Assembly: GCF_001421485.1 (NCBI RefSeq)
Contig: NZ_LMKK01000002.1
Location: forward strand, 864,441-928,440
Source: Agreia sp. Leaf210
GTDB lineage: Bacteria; Actinomycetota; Actinomycetes; Actinomycetales; Microbacteriaceae
DNA: 64,000 bases
Direction of reading: 5' to 3'
The position numbers were made by a program, and so were the translations under genes. Of the stretch, positions 16,789 through 25,207 are shown piece after piece. The first letter of the stretch is position 1, and each line of letters starts with the position of its first letter. The notes under the pieces were generated by a model, which had not been told where the DNA came from, ran no database searches, and saw only the letters and a program-made list of their open reading frames with translations.

Positions 16789-18249
16789 TCAGGCGGGCGG
16801 CATCTCGGCATCCACATCGATTGCCGCACCCCGATCGAGCCGGAGCCGCGCTCCCAGCACGATACCAAGCAGCAACGCGACGACCGGCACCAGGGCGAGC
16901 GCCGTACTCACGGCCACGCTGCCACCCGTCACAAGAGTGAAGTTCGACAGCACGAGCCACATCGCGACGATGAGGCCCAGAACCGCGAGCACCGGGAACA
17001 CCCGCGCTCCCGCGGTGCGCCCCTCGGCGAGTGCGGGGCGGCGAAGGAAGAAAACGAAGACGGCAACCGAGGTGAGGAGCATGAGAATGACCATGCCCAC
17101 CGTCGCCACCCCGGCCATCGAACCGAAGACGCCGACGAGCGGGTCGAGACCCGACAGCGCCAACACGGCGAGAACGATGGCGGCCGTGATGGTCTGAACG
17201 ATCGACGACACCGATGGGGAGTGGTGACGGGCGTGCCGACGCCCGAGCGCAGACGGCAAGACGCGCTTGTTCGCGAGGCTGAACTGGTAGCGGGCGATCA
17301 CGTTGTGAAAAGAGAGAACGCAGGCGAAGAGGCTGGTCACGAGAAGCACCTGGATCACATCGCGCATGATCGGGCCGAGGTACCGGGTGGCCGTGTCGAG
17401 CAGGAGGTTGCCCTCGCCGTCGAGAGTCTTCTGGGCGACTGCGACCGCGTTGCCGGCACCGACGCCCGTGATGAGAGCCCAGCACGAGACCGCGTAGAAG
17501 ACTCCGATGACGATCACGGCGATGTACGTCGCTCTCGGGATGGTCTTCTCGGGGTTGCGCGCCTCGTCACGGAAGACGGCGGTCGCCTCGAACCCGATGA
17601 AACCGGTGAGAGCGAAGAGCACCGCGACGCCGATTCCCGGGGTGAAGACGGTGGCGGGATCGAACGTCTCGGTGGCGATGCCGCTGTCGCCTCCCGTGGC
17701 GAAGATCACGACATCGAGCACGACGACGACCAGGATCTCGAGCGCCAGAGCCACGCCCAGAACGCGGGCGCTCAGGTCGATGTGCCGGTAGCCGAGCACC
17801 GCGACGATCGCCATGGCGGCGAAGGAGTAGAGCCACCACGCGACATCGGGCCCGCCGAAGTAGGTCACCAGGTCGCCGACGGCCCACCCCATGTATCCGT
17901 ACACCCCCACCTGAATCGCCGTGTAGGCGACGAGGGCGGTGAAGGCGGTGCCGAGACCGAGTCTGGCTCCGAGCCCCGCGGTCACGTAGGAGAAGAAGGC
18001 GCCCGCCTCTTTCACGAACGGCGTCATCGTCACGAAGCCCACCGAGAACAGCAGCAGGATGACTGCCGCGAGAGCGAATCCGATGGGCGCCCCCGCGCCG
18101 TTGCCGCTCCCGACGGCGAGAGGCACGTTGCCGCCGATCACCGTCAGCGGAGCCGCCGCGGCGATCACCATGAAGACGATGGAGCGCGTGCCGAGCTGCC
18201 CCTCGAGGCGTGTGCTCGAGTGCGAGGTGACAGTGGGTGAGGCGGTCAT
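16789..18249 (-). CDS. APC-family amino acid permease
   Basis: A 486-residue permease with about 12 hydrophobic segments. The first helix has the APC start IVFMVIAAAAPLTVIGGNVPLA, and the sixth/seventh region has FTGFEATAVFRDEARNPEKTIPRA (in the gene: GFIGFEATAVFRDEARNPEKT), a clear APC signature. The start MTASPTVTS (18249) lies 46 bp after the nitrilase stop, so both are co-transcribed. It probably imports the amide or amino acid that the nitrilase-type enzyme processes. Confidence 0.9.
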   Translation of the reverse strand: MTASPTVTSHSSTRLEGQLGTRSIVFMVIAAAAPLTVIGGNVPLAVGSGNGAGAPIGFALAAVILLLFSVGFVTMTPFVKEAGAFFSYVTAGLGARLGLGTAFTALVAYTAIQVGVYGYMGWAVGDLVTYFGGPDVAWWLYSFAAMAIVAVLGYRHIDLSARVLGVALALEILVVVVLDVVIFATGGDSGIATETFDPATVFTPGIGVAVLFALTGFIGFEATAVFRDEARNPEKTIPRATYIAVIVIGVFYAVSCWALITGVGAGNAVAVAQKTLDGEGNLLLDTATRYLGPIMRDVIQVLLVTSLFACVLSFHNVIARYQFSLANKRVLPSALGRRHARHHSPSVSSIVQTITAAIVLAVLALSGLDPLVGVFGSMAGVATVGMVILMLLTSVAVFVFFLRRPALAEGRTAGARVFPVLAVLGLIVAMWLVLSNFTLVTGGSVAVSTALALVPVVALLLGIVLGARLRLDRGAAIDVDAEMPPA

Positions 18250-18295
18250 GGTCTGCTTTCGGTCGGGTGGTCGGAGATAGATCTGAGCGCGACGC

Positions 18296-19075
18296 TCAGT
18301 ACAGCTCTGGGCGGCGGTCGGCGAGGTAGGGGTTGGCGATCCTGGCTCGAGCGGTCGCATCCGGATCGATCGTGGCGACCATCAGGCCCGACTCGGCCTC
18401 GCCCAATGACGCGAGGCGCTCGCCGCTCGGGGCGACGATGCTGCTTCGTCCCACGTAACGCAGATCGCCTTCGGCTCCGCATCGGTTCACGTAGACGACA
18501 TGCACCTGGTTCTCCCAGGCCCGAACGGGGATGAGCTGCTCCGCGATGTGGGCGAACGGCTCCATCTGAGCGGTGGGAACGATGATCGCGTCGACGCCCG
18601 CGAGCGCGGCGGCCCGCACGGTCTCGGGGAACTCGACGTCGTAACAGATGAGGAACGAGAGTCGCACGCCGTCGATGTCGATCGGTTCGGGCAGTTCGTC
18701 ACCGGCAGAGAAGAGAGAGCGGTCGAGATCGGCGAAGAGATGTGTCTTGCGATAGCGGGTCAGCTCGATGCCGTGCGAGTCGACGACGACGAGGGCGTTG
18801 TAGATGCCGCCGCTCTCGCGTGGCAGCGGCAGCCCGGCGACGATCGCAATGCCGACCGACTTCGCGATGTCGGCGACGCGGGCCGGCAGATCGAGGGCGG
18901 CGAGCTCATCGAGGCTGCCGGTGATGTTGTACCCGGTCACGAGCATCTCCGGGGTGACCAGCATGCTCGCCCCGCGTTCGACGGCGTCACGCGCGGCCTG
19001 CTCGATGATGGCGAGGTTCGCGTCGACGTCTCCGGGCACACCGGCGTGCTGAAGTCCTGCGATCGTCAGGGTCAT
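18296..19075 (-). CDS. Carbon-nitrogen hydrolase (nitrilase superfamily)
   Basis: A 259-residue enzyme with the complete Glu-Lys-Cys triad: Glu43 in VTPEML, Lys110 in YRKTHLF and Cys144 in LICYDVEFPE. Members hydrolyse amides, omega-amides or N-carbamoyl compounds. Start at 19075 with ribosome site GAAAGGAC. First gene of an operon with the APC permease and GntR regulator, suggesting import and deamidation of one nitrogen compound. A small inverted repeat 36 bp upstream may be the GntR site. Confidence 0.9.
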   Translation of the reverse strand: MTLTIAGLQHAGVPGDVDANLAIIEQAARDAVERGASMLVTPEMLVTGYNITGSLDELAALDLPARVADIAKSVGIAIVAGLPLPRESGGIYNALVVVDSHGIELTRYRKTHLFADLDRSLFSAGDELPEPIDIDGVRLSFLICYDVEFPETVRAAALAGVDAIIVPTAQMEPFAHIAEQLIPVRAWENQVHVVYVNRCGAEGDLRYVGRSSIVAPSGERLASLGEAESGLMVATIDPDATARARIANPYLADRRPELY

Positions 19076-19110
19076 GTCGTCCTTTCGGGTAGCGACTGGG
19101 TCAGTCAAAC

Positions 19111-19125
19111 AGATCAGATTGATCT
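19111..19125. promoter_or_regulatory. Candidate operator of the nitrilase operon
   Basis: AGATCA (19111-19116) and TGATCT (19120-19125) form an inverted repeat with a 3-bp spacer upstream of the nitrilase start. Size and spacing fit FadR-subfamily GntR operators; binding is inferred. Confidence 0.5.
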
Positions 19126-19227
19126 ATTCGATTTCTGCCACGTTACGGCCTCGTTACGACACACGAGCGGCAATCGTGTGCGCGCAAGGGGATGTCGGTG
19201 GTCACGGCGCCGCCGTACGATTCCGAT

Positions 19228-19491
19228 ATGAGCTCACACGACAAGACCCAGGACGCCCCCATCATGGACGGCGCGAACGAAGCGACCGAAGAAGAGAAGC
19301 AGGCCGGTCGCGAAGACCAGATCAAGGCCGACAACGCCCGCGACGGAGGACTCGACGACGATCTCCGCAGCATCCGCGTCGTCGACGAGGGCAAGAATCG
19401 CGCCCGCACCGAGGGCAACGGCAGCGGCGCCGACGGAGCCGTCGACATCTCGAACGAATCCGACGTCGAGCGCAGCGACTCCGACGACTAG
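19228..19491 (+). CDS. Small acidic, disordered protein
   Basis: An 87-residue protein made almost only of charged and small residues (many Asp, Glu, Ser and Gly, no hydrophobic core, no Cys), so probably intrinsically disordered. No family recognised. Start at 19228 is favoured over 19192 because TACGAT at 19216-19221 lies six bases ahead, giving a leaderless promoter like those of other genes here. It is followed by a perfect terminator hairpin. Confidence 0.6.
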   Translation: MSSHDKTQDAPIMDGANEATEEEKQAGREDQIKADNARDGGLDDDLRSIRVVDEGKNRARTEGNGSGADGAVDISNESDVERSDSDD

Positions 19492-19502
19492 CTGGTAGCG
19501 AC

Positions 19503-19530
19503 GGCGCACTCCCCGCACGGGGAGTGCGCC
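19503..19530. terminator. Bidirectional terminator hairpin
   Basis: A perfect 12-bp stem (GGCGCACTCCCC / GGGGAGTGCGCC) with a GCAC loop lies between the convergent acidic-protein and anti-sigma genes. Confidence 0.85.
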
Positions 19531-19538
19531 GCCGCCAG

Positions 19539-20294
19539 TCAGATCGTGCGCAGTTCGCCTCGAACGATCGAGTTGCCCGAGTGCGTGGTGTCTCCGTTGT
19601 CAGGTTCGGCCGATACGTCGACGAGCGAGTAGTCGGCGAGATCGACATTCGACGGAACCGTGAAGACTCCCTCCACCCCGTCGAGATATCCGATGCTGAC
19701 GAGTTGCGTTCCGTCGCCCGAGATCAGCCACACCTCTCGCAGTTGCGCGTCTGAAGGGCCGCTATCGCCCGCCGTGTCGACGTCGACGACGACCTGGCGC
19801 GTGCCATCAGGCAGCACCTCGACCACGGCGCTGCCGCGGGAGTCGGCCCAGTCGGGGAACGGATCGAGTTCTGCTCCGGCCACCGCGATGCCGGTCTGCG
19901 CGGTCTGGGATGCCTGCCACCAGGAGCCGAGTCCGGTTCCGGCGACGATTCCCACGACCAGGGCGGCGACCGTCACGGGCACGACGAAGCGGGTGCTCCA
20001 TCGGCGCCGCCGTCGCCCCGTAGCCACGTGAGGCGTGGCCACGTGAGGCGCCGCGGTAAGCGACGCCTGTGCGGCGCCATCCTCGATCTCGGCCTGGATG
20101 CGCTCCCAGACGGCGGGCGGGGGCGTGGCGAGCGACTCGCCCTCGGCCGAGCGACCCTGGTGAACGACCGCCCGGAGCTCGCGCAGTTCGACCGCGCACT
20201 CCGCGCACGACGCCACGTGCGCGCTCTCGTCGTCACTCGGAGCGAGTTCGCCCAGCCCGATCAAAGCCAGCTGGTCTGCATCAATGTGTGCCAT
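19539..20294 (-). CDS. Membrane anti-sigma factor (RskA family)
   Basis: A 251-residue protein: N-terminal anti-sigma domain with a zinc-type motif (HVASCAEC, about residues 26-33), one transmembrane helix ([21 protein letters not shown], about 103-123) and an extracytoplasmic RskA domain ([38 protein letters not shown]). It should hold the sigma factor inactive until an outside signal triggers proteolysis. Its start lies inside the sigma gene (14-bp overlap), so the pair is made together. Confidence 0.9.
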   Translation of the reverse strand: MAHIDADQLALIGLGELAPSDDESAHVASCAECAVELRELRAVVHQGRSAEGESLATPPPAVWERIQAEIEDGAAQASLTAAPHVATPHVATGRRRRRWSTRFVVPVTVAALVVGIVAGTGLGSWWQASQTAQTGIAVAGAELDPFPDWADSRGSAVVEVLPDGTRQVVVDVDTAGDSGPSDAQLREVWLISGDGTQLVSIGYLDGVEGVFTVPSNVDLADYSLVDVSAEPDNGDTTHSGNSIVRGELRTI

Positions 20295-20943
20295 CGTTCA
20301 CCTCCAAACGTATTCGTAGCCGAGACAGACTTCGACGGATATGACTTTTCACGGTGCCGAGCGGTAGCTCGAGTCTCTCCGCGATCTGCGCGTGCGTCAG
20401 ATCGGCGAAGAAGGCCAGTTTCATGATCGTGCGCGGCACCGGGTCGAGACGCTCGAGTTCATCGGCCATCATCAACCTATCGGCCACCTCCGCCGTGTCA
20501 TCGGTCATCGCGACGGCGTTCTCGAGAATGTGCGCCTCGTCGGCTCGACGCATCCGGCTGCGCGCCTCGTGGGCATCGGCGATGGAGTGCCGGGTGATCC
20601 CGACCAGCCAACTGCCCATGCTCGCCCTGGCGGGGTCGTACTTCGCGCGCCCCCTCCATGCGGCCACGAAGACCTTCTGCGTCACGTCCTCCGCGTCGCG
20701 CGAATCACCCAGCGACCGCAGCGCCAAGGTGTACACGAGCGACGACCAGCGCTCGTAGACACCCGCCAGAGCACGATCGTCGCCCGAGCAGAAGGCGTCG
20801 ACTAGTGCGGTGTCGTCGGTGGATACGTCGGTCACGTCAGCGTGCGGCTTCCTGGTGGACACCCCGATCGCACGAGCCGAGAATCGCGGATCGGAGGGGG
20901 ATTCGGGGCAATGAGTCAGCGTAGGGTCGAGCATACTTGGCAT
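20281..20943 (-). CDS. ECF RNA polymerase sigma factor (SigK-like)
   Basis: A 220-residue ECF sigma factor. Region 2 is [22 protein letters not shown] with the downstream -10 recognition helix, and region 4 is [28 protein letters not shown]. The paired RskA-type anti-sigma gene makes it SigK-like. Start taken at 20943, six bases after the sortase stop; a shorter form from residue about 30 is possible. Position in an operon with a sortase and a DUF4397 surface protein suggests that it controls cell-surface genes, perhaps including its own operon. Confidence 0.88.
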   Translation of the reverse strand: MPSMLDPTLTHCPESPSDPRFSARAIGVSTRKPHADVTDVSTDDTALVDAFCSGDDRALAGVYERWSSLVYTLALRSLGDSRDAEDVTQKVFVAAWRGRAKYDPARASMGSWLVGITRHSIADAHEARSRMRRADEAHILENAVAMTDDTAEVADRLMMADELERLDPVPRTIMKLAFFADLTHAQIAERLELPLGTVKSHIRRSLSRLRIRLEVNDGTH

Positions 20944-20949
20944 CCCCCA

Positions 20950-21663
20950 TCACGCGATCGGCACCGCGTAGACGATCACATTGCTGAGGTAGTGACCGGT
21001 GCTGTAGTCGAATTCTCCCCCGCAGGTGATGAGGGCCAGCCGATGCTCTCCCTCCCGGTCGAAGACGGCATTCCAATCGACACCGTTCTTCTCGAGCATC
21101 GAGACGCTCTGAACCGAGAACCTCGCCGTCTGCCCGTCGACCGACGTGGTCATGACCTCGGTGCCGGCAGGCGCGTCTTTCAGCAGCGCGAACTGGCCGA
21201 CCCCGTAGTCGAACGAGTCGACGTGGGCGGCGATGACGCTGGTACCCGAGGCGCTCCACGGCGTGGGCCCGTAGCGGTACCACGACGCGATCGCGGGGTC
21301 ATCCGACAGGGCGAGCGCGCCCGTGCCATCGACACCCTCGGGCGACACCACCACGTCGATTCCGAGCGACGGCACCTGGACCCGCGCCGGCTGCACGACG
21401 GGTTCGGCGGCGTTCGCCCCCAGGCTCGCGTCGGTCAGAGGCACGGTGGATGCGACGGGCCCGGCGGGCGGTTCCGTCACCGAGGGCGTCGGTGTGGGGG
21501 TCGTCGGTCGCTCGACGCCCGCCGGGGTCGACGTCGCGGGGGCGTCGGCGGCGGCGCCGCATCCGGTCGTCAGCAGCAGCGAGGCGAGCGCGAGCGCGCC
21601 GAAGACCGCGGCCCGGGTTGCGTGAACCCGGACCGCGGCCGTGTGGGGATGCCTGCGGGTCAG
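20950..21663 (-). CDS. Class F-type sortase with unusual start and no catalytic Arg
   Basis: A sortase domain of about 150 residues follows an N-terminal hydrophobic signal ending LLLTTGC (lipobox-like) and a Pro/Thr-rich linker. The catalytic His is in SVIAAHVDSF and the catalytic Cys in LITCGGEFD. After the Cys no arginine occurs up to the end (TGHYLSNVIVYAVPIA), although sortases normally have one there. No ATG, GTG or TTG exists near the expected start; a CTG at 21661-21663 overlaps the preceding stop as CTGA with AAGG upstream, and I take it as the start. Two genes downstream encode sigma and anti-sigma factors. Confidence 0.75.
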   Translation of the reverse strand: MTRRHPHTAAVRVHATRAAVFGALALASLLLTTGCGAAADAPATSTPAGVERPTTPTPTPSVTEPPAGPVASTVPLTDASLGANAAEPVVQPARVQVPSLGIDVVVSPEGVDGTGALALSDDPAIASWYRYGPTPWSASGTSVIAAHVDSFDYGVGQFALLKDAPAGTEVMTTSVDGQTARFSVQSVSMLEKNGVDWNAVFDREGEHRLALITCGGEFDYSTGHYLSNVIVYAVPIA

Positions 21664-22490
21664 CGTTCGACCTTGGTGAGCATCCGGCTGCGCACTGCTG
21701 TGATTGCAAGCGCGGAGAGCAGCAGGGCGAGTGCCCCGCCGATCAGCAGGCCGGCGGGGTCTGCGGGCTGGTTGGTCGCGACGAGACCGGCCGTTCCCGC
21801 GGGGACTCCACCAGGGTTGGAGTGCAGTCCGCCGATGGTCTGCACGGCGAGCGCCAGGTTGCCATCGGCGAGGCTGCCCCACGCGTAGACGATGGTGTTC
21901 GTTCCCTCGGCCACGTCGACGTCGGCCGGGCCGATCACAGGGTCGGTGGTTCCTGTGGCGGCGACCGACGCCGACACGGTGCCGGCGGGAAGGGTGAGCA
22001 CGGACTCGCCCGGGTTCGCGAGGTTCGTGATCACGGGGCTGCCTGCGGCGAGAACGTCGACCGCGGGGGCGGCGGCGACGTGGCGCACGGTCAGGCGTCC
22101 CTCGCCGGCGGCGAGGGTGGCTGTGTCGTTGGTGAAGAGCGTCGCGGTGGGCTTGCCCGCGGCGTCGAGGTGCGCGACAGCGGTGTAGTTGCCGTTGGCC
22201 GCGAGGGCGAGGTCGACCGGGCCGATCAGGGGCGAGCTGGCGTCGGCCGCGTCTGAGGCGGTGATCGCCACCGAGTAGGTTCCGGCGGGCAGCGGGAGCG
22301 GTCCGGCGAGCGTGCCGGGCGTGAAGTCGTCGAGTGTCAGGGCTCCGTTCACGTAGACGTCGACAGTGACGCCGGGAACGGCGTGCAGCACCGACAGCTG
22401 GGCGTCGCCTTCCGCTGCGGATGCGGGGAGTGCGGCTGCAACGGCGACGAGCGCGCCGGCGGCGATGCCGGCGATGAGGGTCTTGCGCAT
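21660..22490 (-). CDS. Exported DUF4397 surface protein with C-terminal anchor
   Basis: A 276-residue secreted protein. A signal peptide (about residues 1-25, ending ALPASA) precedes two DUF4397 repeats (QLSVLHAVPGVTVDVYVNG... and RLTVRHVAAAPAVDVLAAG...). The C-terminus has a hydrophobic helix (GLLIGGALALLLSALAITAV) and a short basic tail, the layout of a sorting signal, but no LPxTG; LVATN just before it is the nearest candidate. The sortase encoded next is the probable partner. The start has AGGAGG five bases upstream. Confidence 0.85.
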   Translation of the reverse strand: MRKTLIAGIAAGALVAVAAALPASAAEGDAQLSVLHAVPGVTVDVYVNGALTLDDFTPGTLAGPLPLPAGTYSVAITASDAADASSPLIGPVDLALAANGNYTAVAHLDAAGKPTATLFTNDTATLAAGEGRLTVRHVAAAPAVDVLAAGSPVITNLANPGESVLTLPAGTVSASVAATGTTDPVIGPADVDVAEGTNTIVYAWGSLADGNLALAVQTIGGLHSNPGGVPAGTAGLVATNQPADPAGLLIGGALALLLSALAITAVRSRMLTKVER

Positions 22491-22646
22491 GGGTACCTCC
22501 TGTTAGCGCCCCGAGGGGCTGAGAGAAAACTGCCTACATAGAGCACTTCTCTCGAAGGGCCGCATTTGGATGCACCTTCGCCGAACTTTTTTCTGCGCGG
22601 CTCTGCCGGGTAGCGCGGCGTCTGCCCGGTGACCCATGATCGAGAG

Positions 22647-23672
22647 ATGACCTACCTCGCAGACCCGTCCCGTTACGACAGCTTCCCCTACCGACGCACG
22701 GGCCGAAGCGGCCTCAAGCTTCCCGCCGTCTCGCTCGGGCTCTGGCAGAACTTCGGCGACGACGTGGCCATCGAGACACAGCGCGCGATTCTGCACCGCG
22801 CCTTCGACTCGGGCGTCACGCACTTCGACCTCGCGAACAACTACGGCCCTCCCTACGGCAGCGCCGAGACGAACTTCGGACGCATCTTCGCCGAGGACTT
22901 CGCCGGCTATCGAGACGAGCTCGTTCTCTCGACCAAGGCCGGCTACGACATGTGGCCCGGGCCCTACGGCGACCACGGCTCGCGCAAGTACCTGCTCGCC
23001 TCGCTCGACCAGTCACTGGCCCGCATGGGCGTCGACTACGTCGACATCTTCTACAGCCACCGCGCCGACCCCGACACGCCCCTCGAAGAGACGATGGGTG
23101 CGCTGCACACGGCTGTGCAGTCGGGGCGCGCTCTCTACGCCGGCATCTCGAGCTACTCGCCCGAACGCACTGTCGAGGCCGCGCGCATCCTGGCCGATCT
23201 CGGCACTCCCCTGCTCATCCACCAGCCGTCGTACTCGATGTTCAACCGCTGGATCGAAGACGGCCTGCTCGATACCCTCGGAGATCTCGGCGTGGGCTGC
23301 ATCGCGTTCTCGCCCCTCGCCCAGGGCCTGCTCACCGACCGCTACCTCGATGGCATCCCCGCCGATTCGCGCGGCGCGCGCGGCGGCTCGATGCAGAAGC
23401 GGATGCTGACCGACGAGACACTCGAGCGGGTTCGGGGCCTCAACGAGATCGCTTCAGGACGCGGGCAGACGCTCGCTCAGCTCGCACTGTCATGGGCGTT
23501 GCGCGACGAGCGCGTGACCTCGGTGCTGATCGGCGCATCGTCGGTGACGCAGCTCGACGACAACCTCGCCGCGGTGCAGAACCTCGCGTTCACCAGCGAT
23601 GAACTCGCGAGCATCGACGAGTTCGCCGGCGACCGCGACATCAACCTCTGGGCGAACTCGAGCGCCGTCTAG
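22647..23672 (+). CDS. Aldo/keto reductase (YghZ / glyceraldehyde-3-phosphate reductase type)
   Basis: A 341-residue NADPH-dependent reductase with the family sequence FPYRRTGRSGLKLPAVSLGLW at the start, the catalytic Asp/Tyr in FDLANNYGPPYGSAE, Lys in LSTKAGYDMWPGPYG and His in FYSHRADP. The segment GPPYGSAE is typical of the YghZ group that detoxifies glyceraldehyde phosphate and methylglyoxal. Start at 22647 (MTYLADPSRY); CATGAT six bases before it may be the -10 box. A hairpin repeat follows. Confidence 0.9.
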   Translation: MTYLADPSRYDSFPYRRTGRSGLKLPAVSLGLWQNFGDDVAIETQRAILHRAFDSGVTHFDLANNYGPPYGSAETNFGRIFAEDFAGYRDELVLSTKAGYDMWPGPYGDHGSRKYLLASLDQSLARMGVDYVDIFYSHRADPDTPLEETMGALHTAVQSGRALYAGISSYSPERTVEAARILADLGTPLLIHQPSYSMFNRWIEDGLLDTLGDLGVGCIAFSPLAQGLLTDRYLDGIPADSRGARGGSMQKRMLTDETLERVRGLNEIASGRGQTLAQLALSWALRDERVTSVLIGASSVTQLDDNLAAVQNLAFTSDELASIDEFAGDRDINLWANSSAV

Positions 23673-23679
23673 CCGGTGC

Positions 23680-23723
23680 GGCGGGCGCCGGCAGTAGGCG
23701 CCCGCCGGCAGTAGGCGCCCGCC
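23680..23723. terminator. Hairpin made of a 17-bp tandem repeat
   Basis: GGCGGGCGCC (23680-23689) pairs with GGCGCCCGCC at 23697-23706 over a GGCAGTA loop, and the same right arm with a GGCAGTA spacer recurs at 23714-23723. It lies between two convergent genes and can act as terminator for both, with two alternative right arms. Confidence 0.75.
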
Positions 23724-23739
23724 GGCACTCCGCCCGCTG

Positions 23740-24579
23740 CTAGCGGCGCGCGATCGGCTGGATGCCGAATGCCTTCGCGAGACGGTCGATCTTCTCGGCG
23801 CGACCAAGCCTCGGCAGGTCGCTGCCATCGCGGATGACCCGACCCCGCGACTCGAAGTCGTCGAGGAAGTCGCGCGCCCACGTGGCATCCGACACCGTGG
23901 GGCTGATGGTCTCGTTGATCACCGAGAGCTGGTCGAGGTCGAGGCACAGCTTTCCGGTGAGGCCCATGGCCACGGCGTGCTCAGACTTCTGCCGCAGCAC
24001 CGGATGGCTGCTGCCGACCGTCGGACCATCGATGGGGCCGGGCAGATTGCCGATGCGGCTGGCCACGACCAGACGCGAACGAGGATACGCCATGGCCAGG
24101 TCGTCGGCACTCGTGCCCGTGTCGCGCCGGTAGTCACCGCTGCCGAAGCCGAGCCGGAAGGCTCCGCGGGCGCGAGCGATCGACGGCGCCTCCTCGATTC
24201 CCAGCGCCGACTCGACGAGGGCGAGAACGGGCACCGTGCCGCCGAGGCGGTCGAACGTCTCGGTGACGTGCTCGGCGGACTCGGTCTTGGCGAGCATCAC
24301 GCCGGAGAGGCCCGGAACACCCTTGAGGCCGTCGACGTCACCGCTCCAGAACTCCGTGCTGCGGTCGTTGATGCGCACCCACCCGGCACCGCCGGCCGTG
24401 AGCCAATCGATGACCGAGCCGCGCGCATCCGCCTTCAGCTTGGGGTCGACGGCGTCTTCGATGTCGAGAATGATCTGGTCGGCGCGCGAGTTGCTGGCCG
24501 CGTCGAACTCCTCGGAACGGATGCCCGAGACGAGCAGCCAGGAGCGGGCGATTGCGGGATCGATGGTCGATGCGGTCAT
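23740..24579 (-). CDS. HpcH/HpaI-family CoA-ester lyase (CitE-like)
   Basis: A 279-residue TIM-barrel lyase of the citrate-lyase beta / malyl-CoA lyase group. Motifs: ADQIILDIEDAVDPKLKADAR (metal and CoA site), VRINDRSTEFW, MLAKTESAEHV, ALVESALGIEEA and FRLGFGSGDYRRDTG. It probably cleaves a 3-hydroxyacyl-CoA or acts on a related acid; the substrate is unknown. No partner subunits adjoin, so it is a stand-alone enzyme. Confidence 0.85.
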   Translation of the reverse strand: MTASTIDPAIARSWLLVSGIRSEEFDAASNSRADQIILDIEDAVDPKLKADARGSVIDWLTAGGAGWVRINDRSTEFWSGDVDGLKGVPGLSGVMLAKTESAEHVTETFDRLGGTVPVLALVESALGIEEAPSIARARGAFRLGFGSGDYRRDTGTSADDLAMAYPRSRLVVASRIGNLPGPIDGPTVGSSHPVLRQKSEHAVAMGLTGKLCLDLDQLSVINETISPTVSDATWARDFLDDFESRGRVIRDGSDLPRLGRAEKIDRLAKAFGIQPIARR

Positions 24580-24704
24580 CTACGGTCTACTTCTCTGTCG
24601 GAGATTCGGACACAGTCACCGACCACGACGATCGGCCCTGCTCGTGCCTCAGCATCGTATCGAACGATTCTCCGCGGCAACCTCAGCGGGTGAGGCGCAG
24701 CCTC

Positions 24705-25151
24705 TCAGCTCGCGCGCAGCGACGCCGCGCAGGTCGACAGCATCGCGCGCAGCGCGTCTTGATCCTTCGACGAGAGCTGCGACTTCATGCGGTCTTCGAC
24801 CCCTCTCACCGCAGCACTCGCCGTGGTGAGCTGGCCCCGGCCCGCTGCGGTCAGCTGCGTCGGCAGCGCTCGCCCCGACGCAGGCTGCTCCGATCTCGTC
24901 ACGAGCCCGTCGGCCTCCAGCGCCTGCAGCAGCACGTTCATCGCCTGGCGAGTCACGAATGTTCCGCGGGCCAGCTCCGAGTTCGACAGACCCGGTCGCT
25001 GAGCGAGCAACTCGAGGCACGAGTAGTGGGTCACGCTCATGCCGAGAGGGCGCAGCACCGCCTCCATCGCCGCGCGCAAGGCGCTGGCGACCTCCTTCAT
25101 CAGGTATCCCAACGAGGTGCTCAATTCGATTCCCGAAGCGCCTTGACTCAT
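24705..25151 (-). CDS. MarR-family transcriptional regulator
   Basis: A 148-residue MarR regulator with the winged helix region LELLAQRPGLSNSELARGTFVTRQAMNVLLQALEADGLVTRSEQP (about residues 52-98). Start MSQGASGIEL at 25151; upstream in-frame codons fall into the operator region. It is divergent from a VOC protein, and the shared 56-bp region carries two identical-type palindromes, one touching its own start codon, so it should repress both genes. Confidence 0.88.
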   Translation of the reverse strand: MSQGASGIELSTSLGYLMKEVASALRAAMEAVLRPLGMSVTHYSCLELLAQRPGLSNSELARGTFVTRQAMNVLLQALEADGLVTRSEQPASGRALPTQLTAAGRGQLTTASAAVRGVEDRMKSQLSSKDQDALRAMLSTCAASLRAS

Positions 25152-25167
25152 GTCAACATTCTGACAT
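25150..25167. promoter_or_regulatory. MarR operator 1
   Basis: ATGTCA-N6-TGACAT, a perfect inverted repeat. It overlaps the MarR start codon and lies between a possible -35 (TTGACT, 25143-25148) and -10 (CATACT, 25165-25170) of the divergent VOC gene. Confidence 0.75.
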
Positions 25168-25174
25168 ACTTGTG

Positions 25175-25192
25175 ATGTCAACAAACTGACAT
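25175..25192. promoter_or_regulatory. MarR operator 2
   Basis: Second ATGTCA-N6-TGACAT copy, 25 bp downstream of the first, ending 15 bp before the VOC start. The inner six bases differ (ACAAAC against ACATTC), so the half-sites are what is conserved. Confidence 0.75.
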
Positions 25193-25207
25193 ACCAAGGA
25201 GAATCTC

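Noticed and set aside
16015..19075. The nitrilase-permease operon as part of the guanidine pathway
   Set aside because: It is 8 kb away, has its own GntR regulator and no pathway enzyme link is visible.
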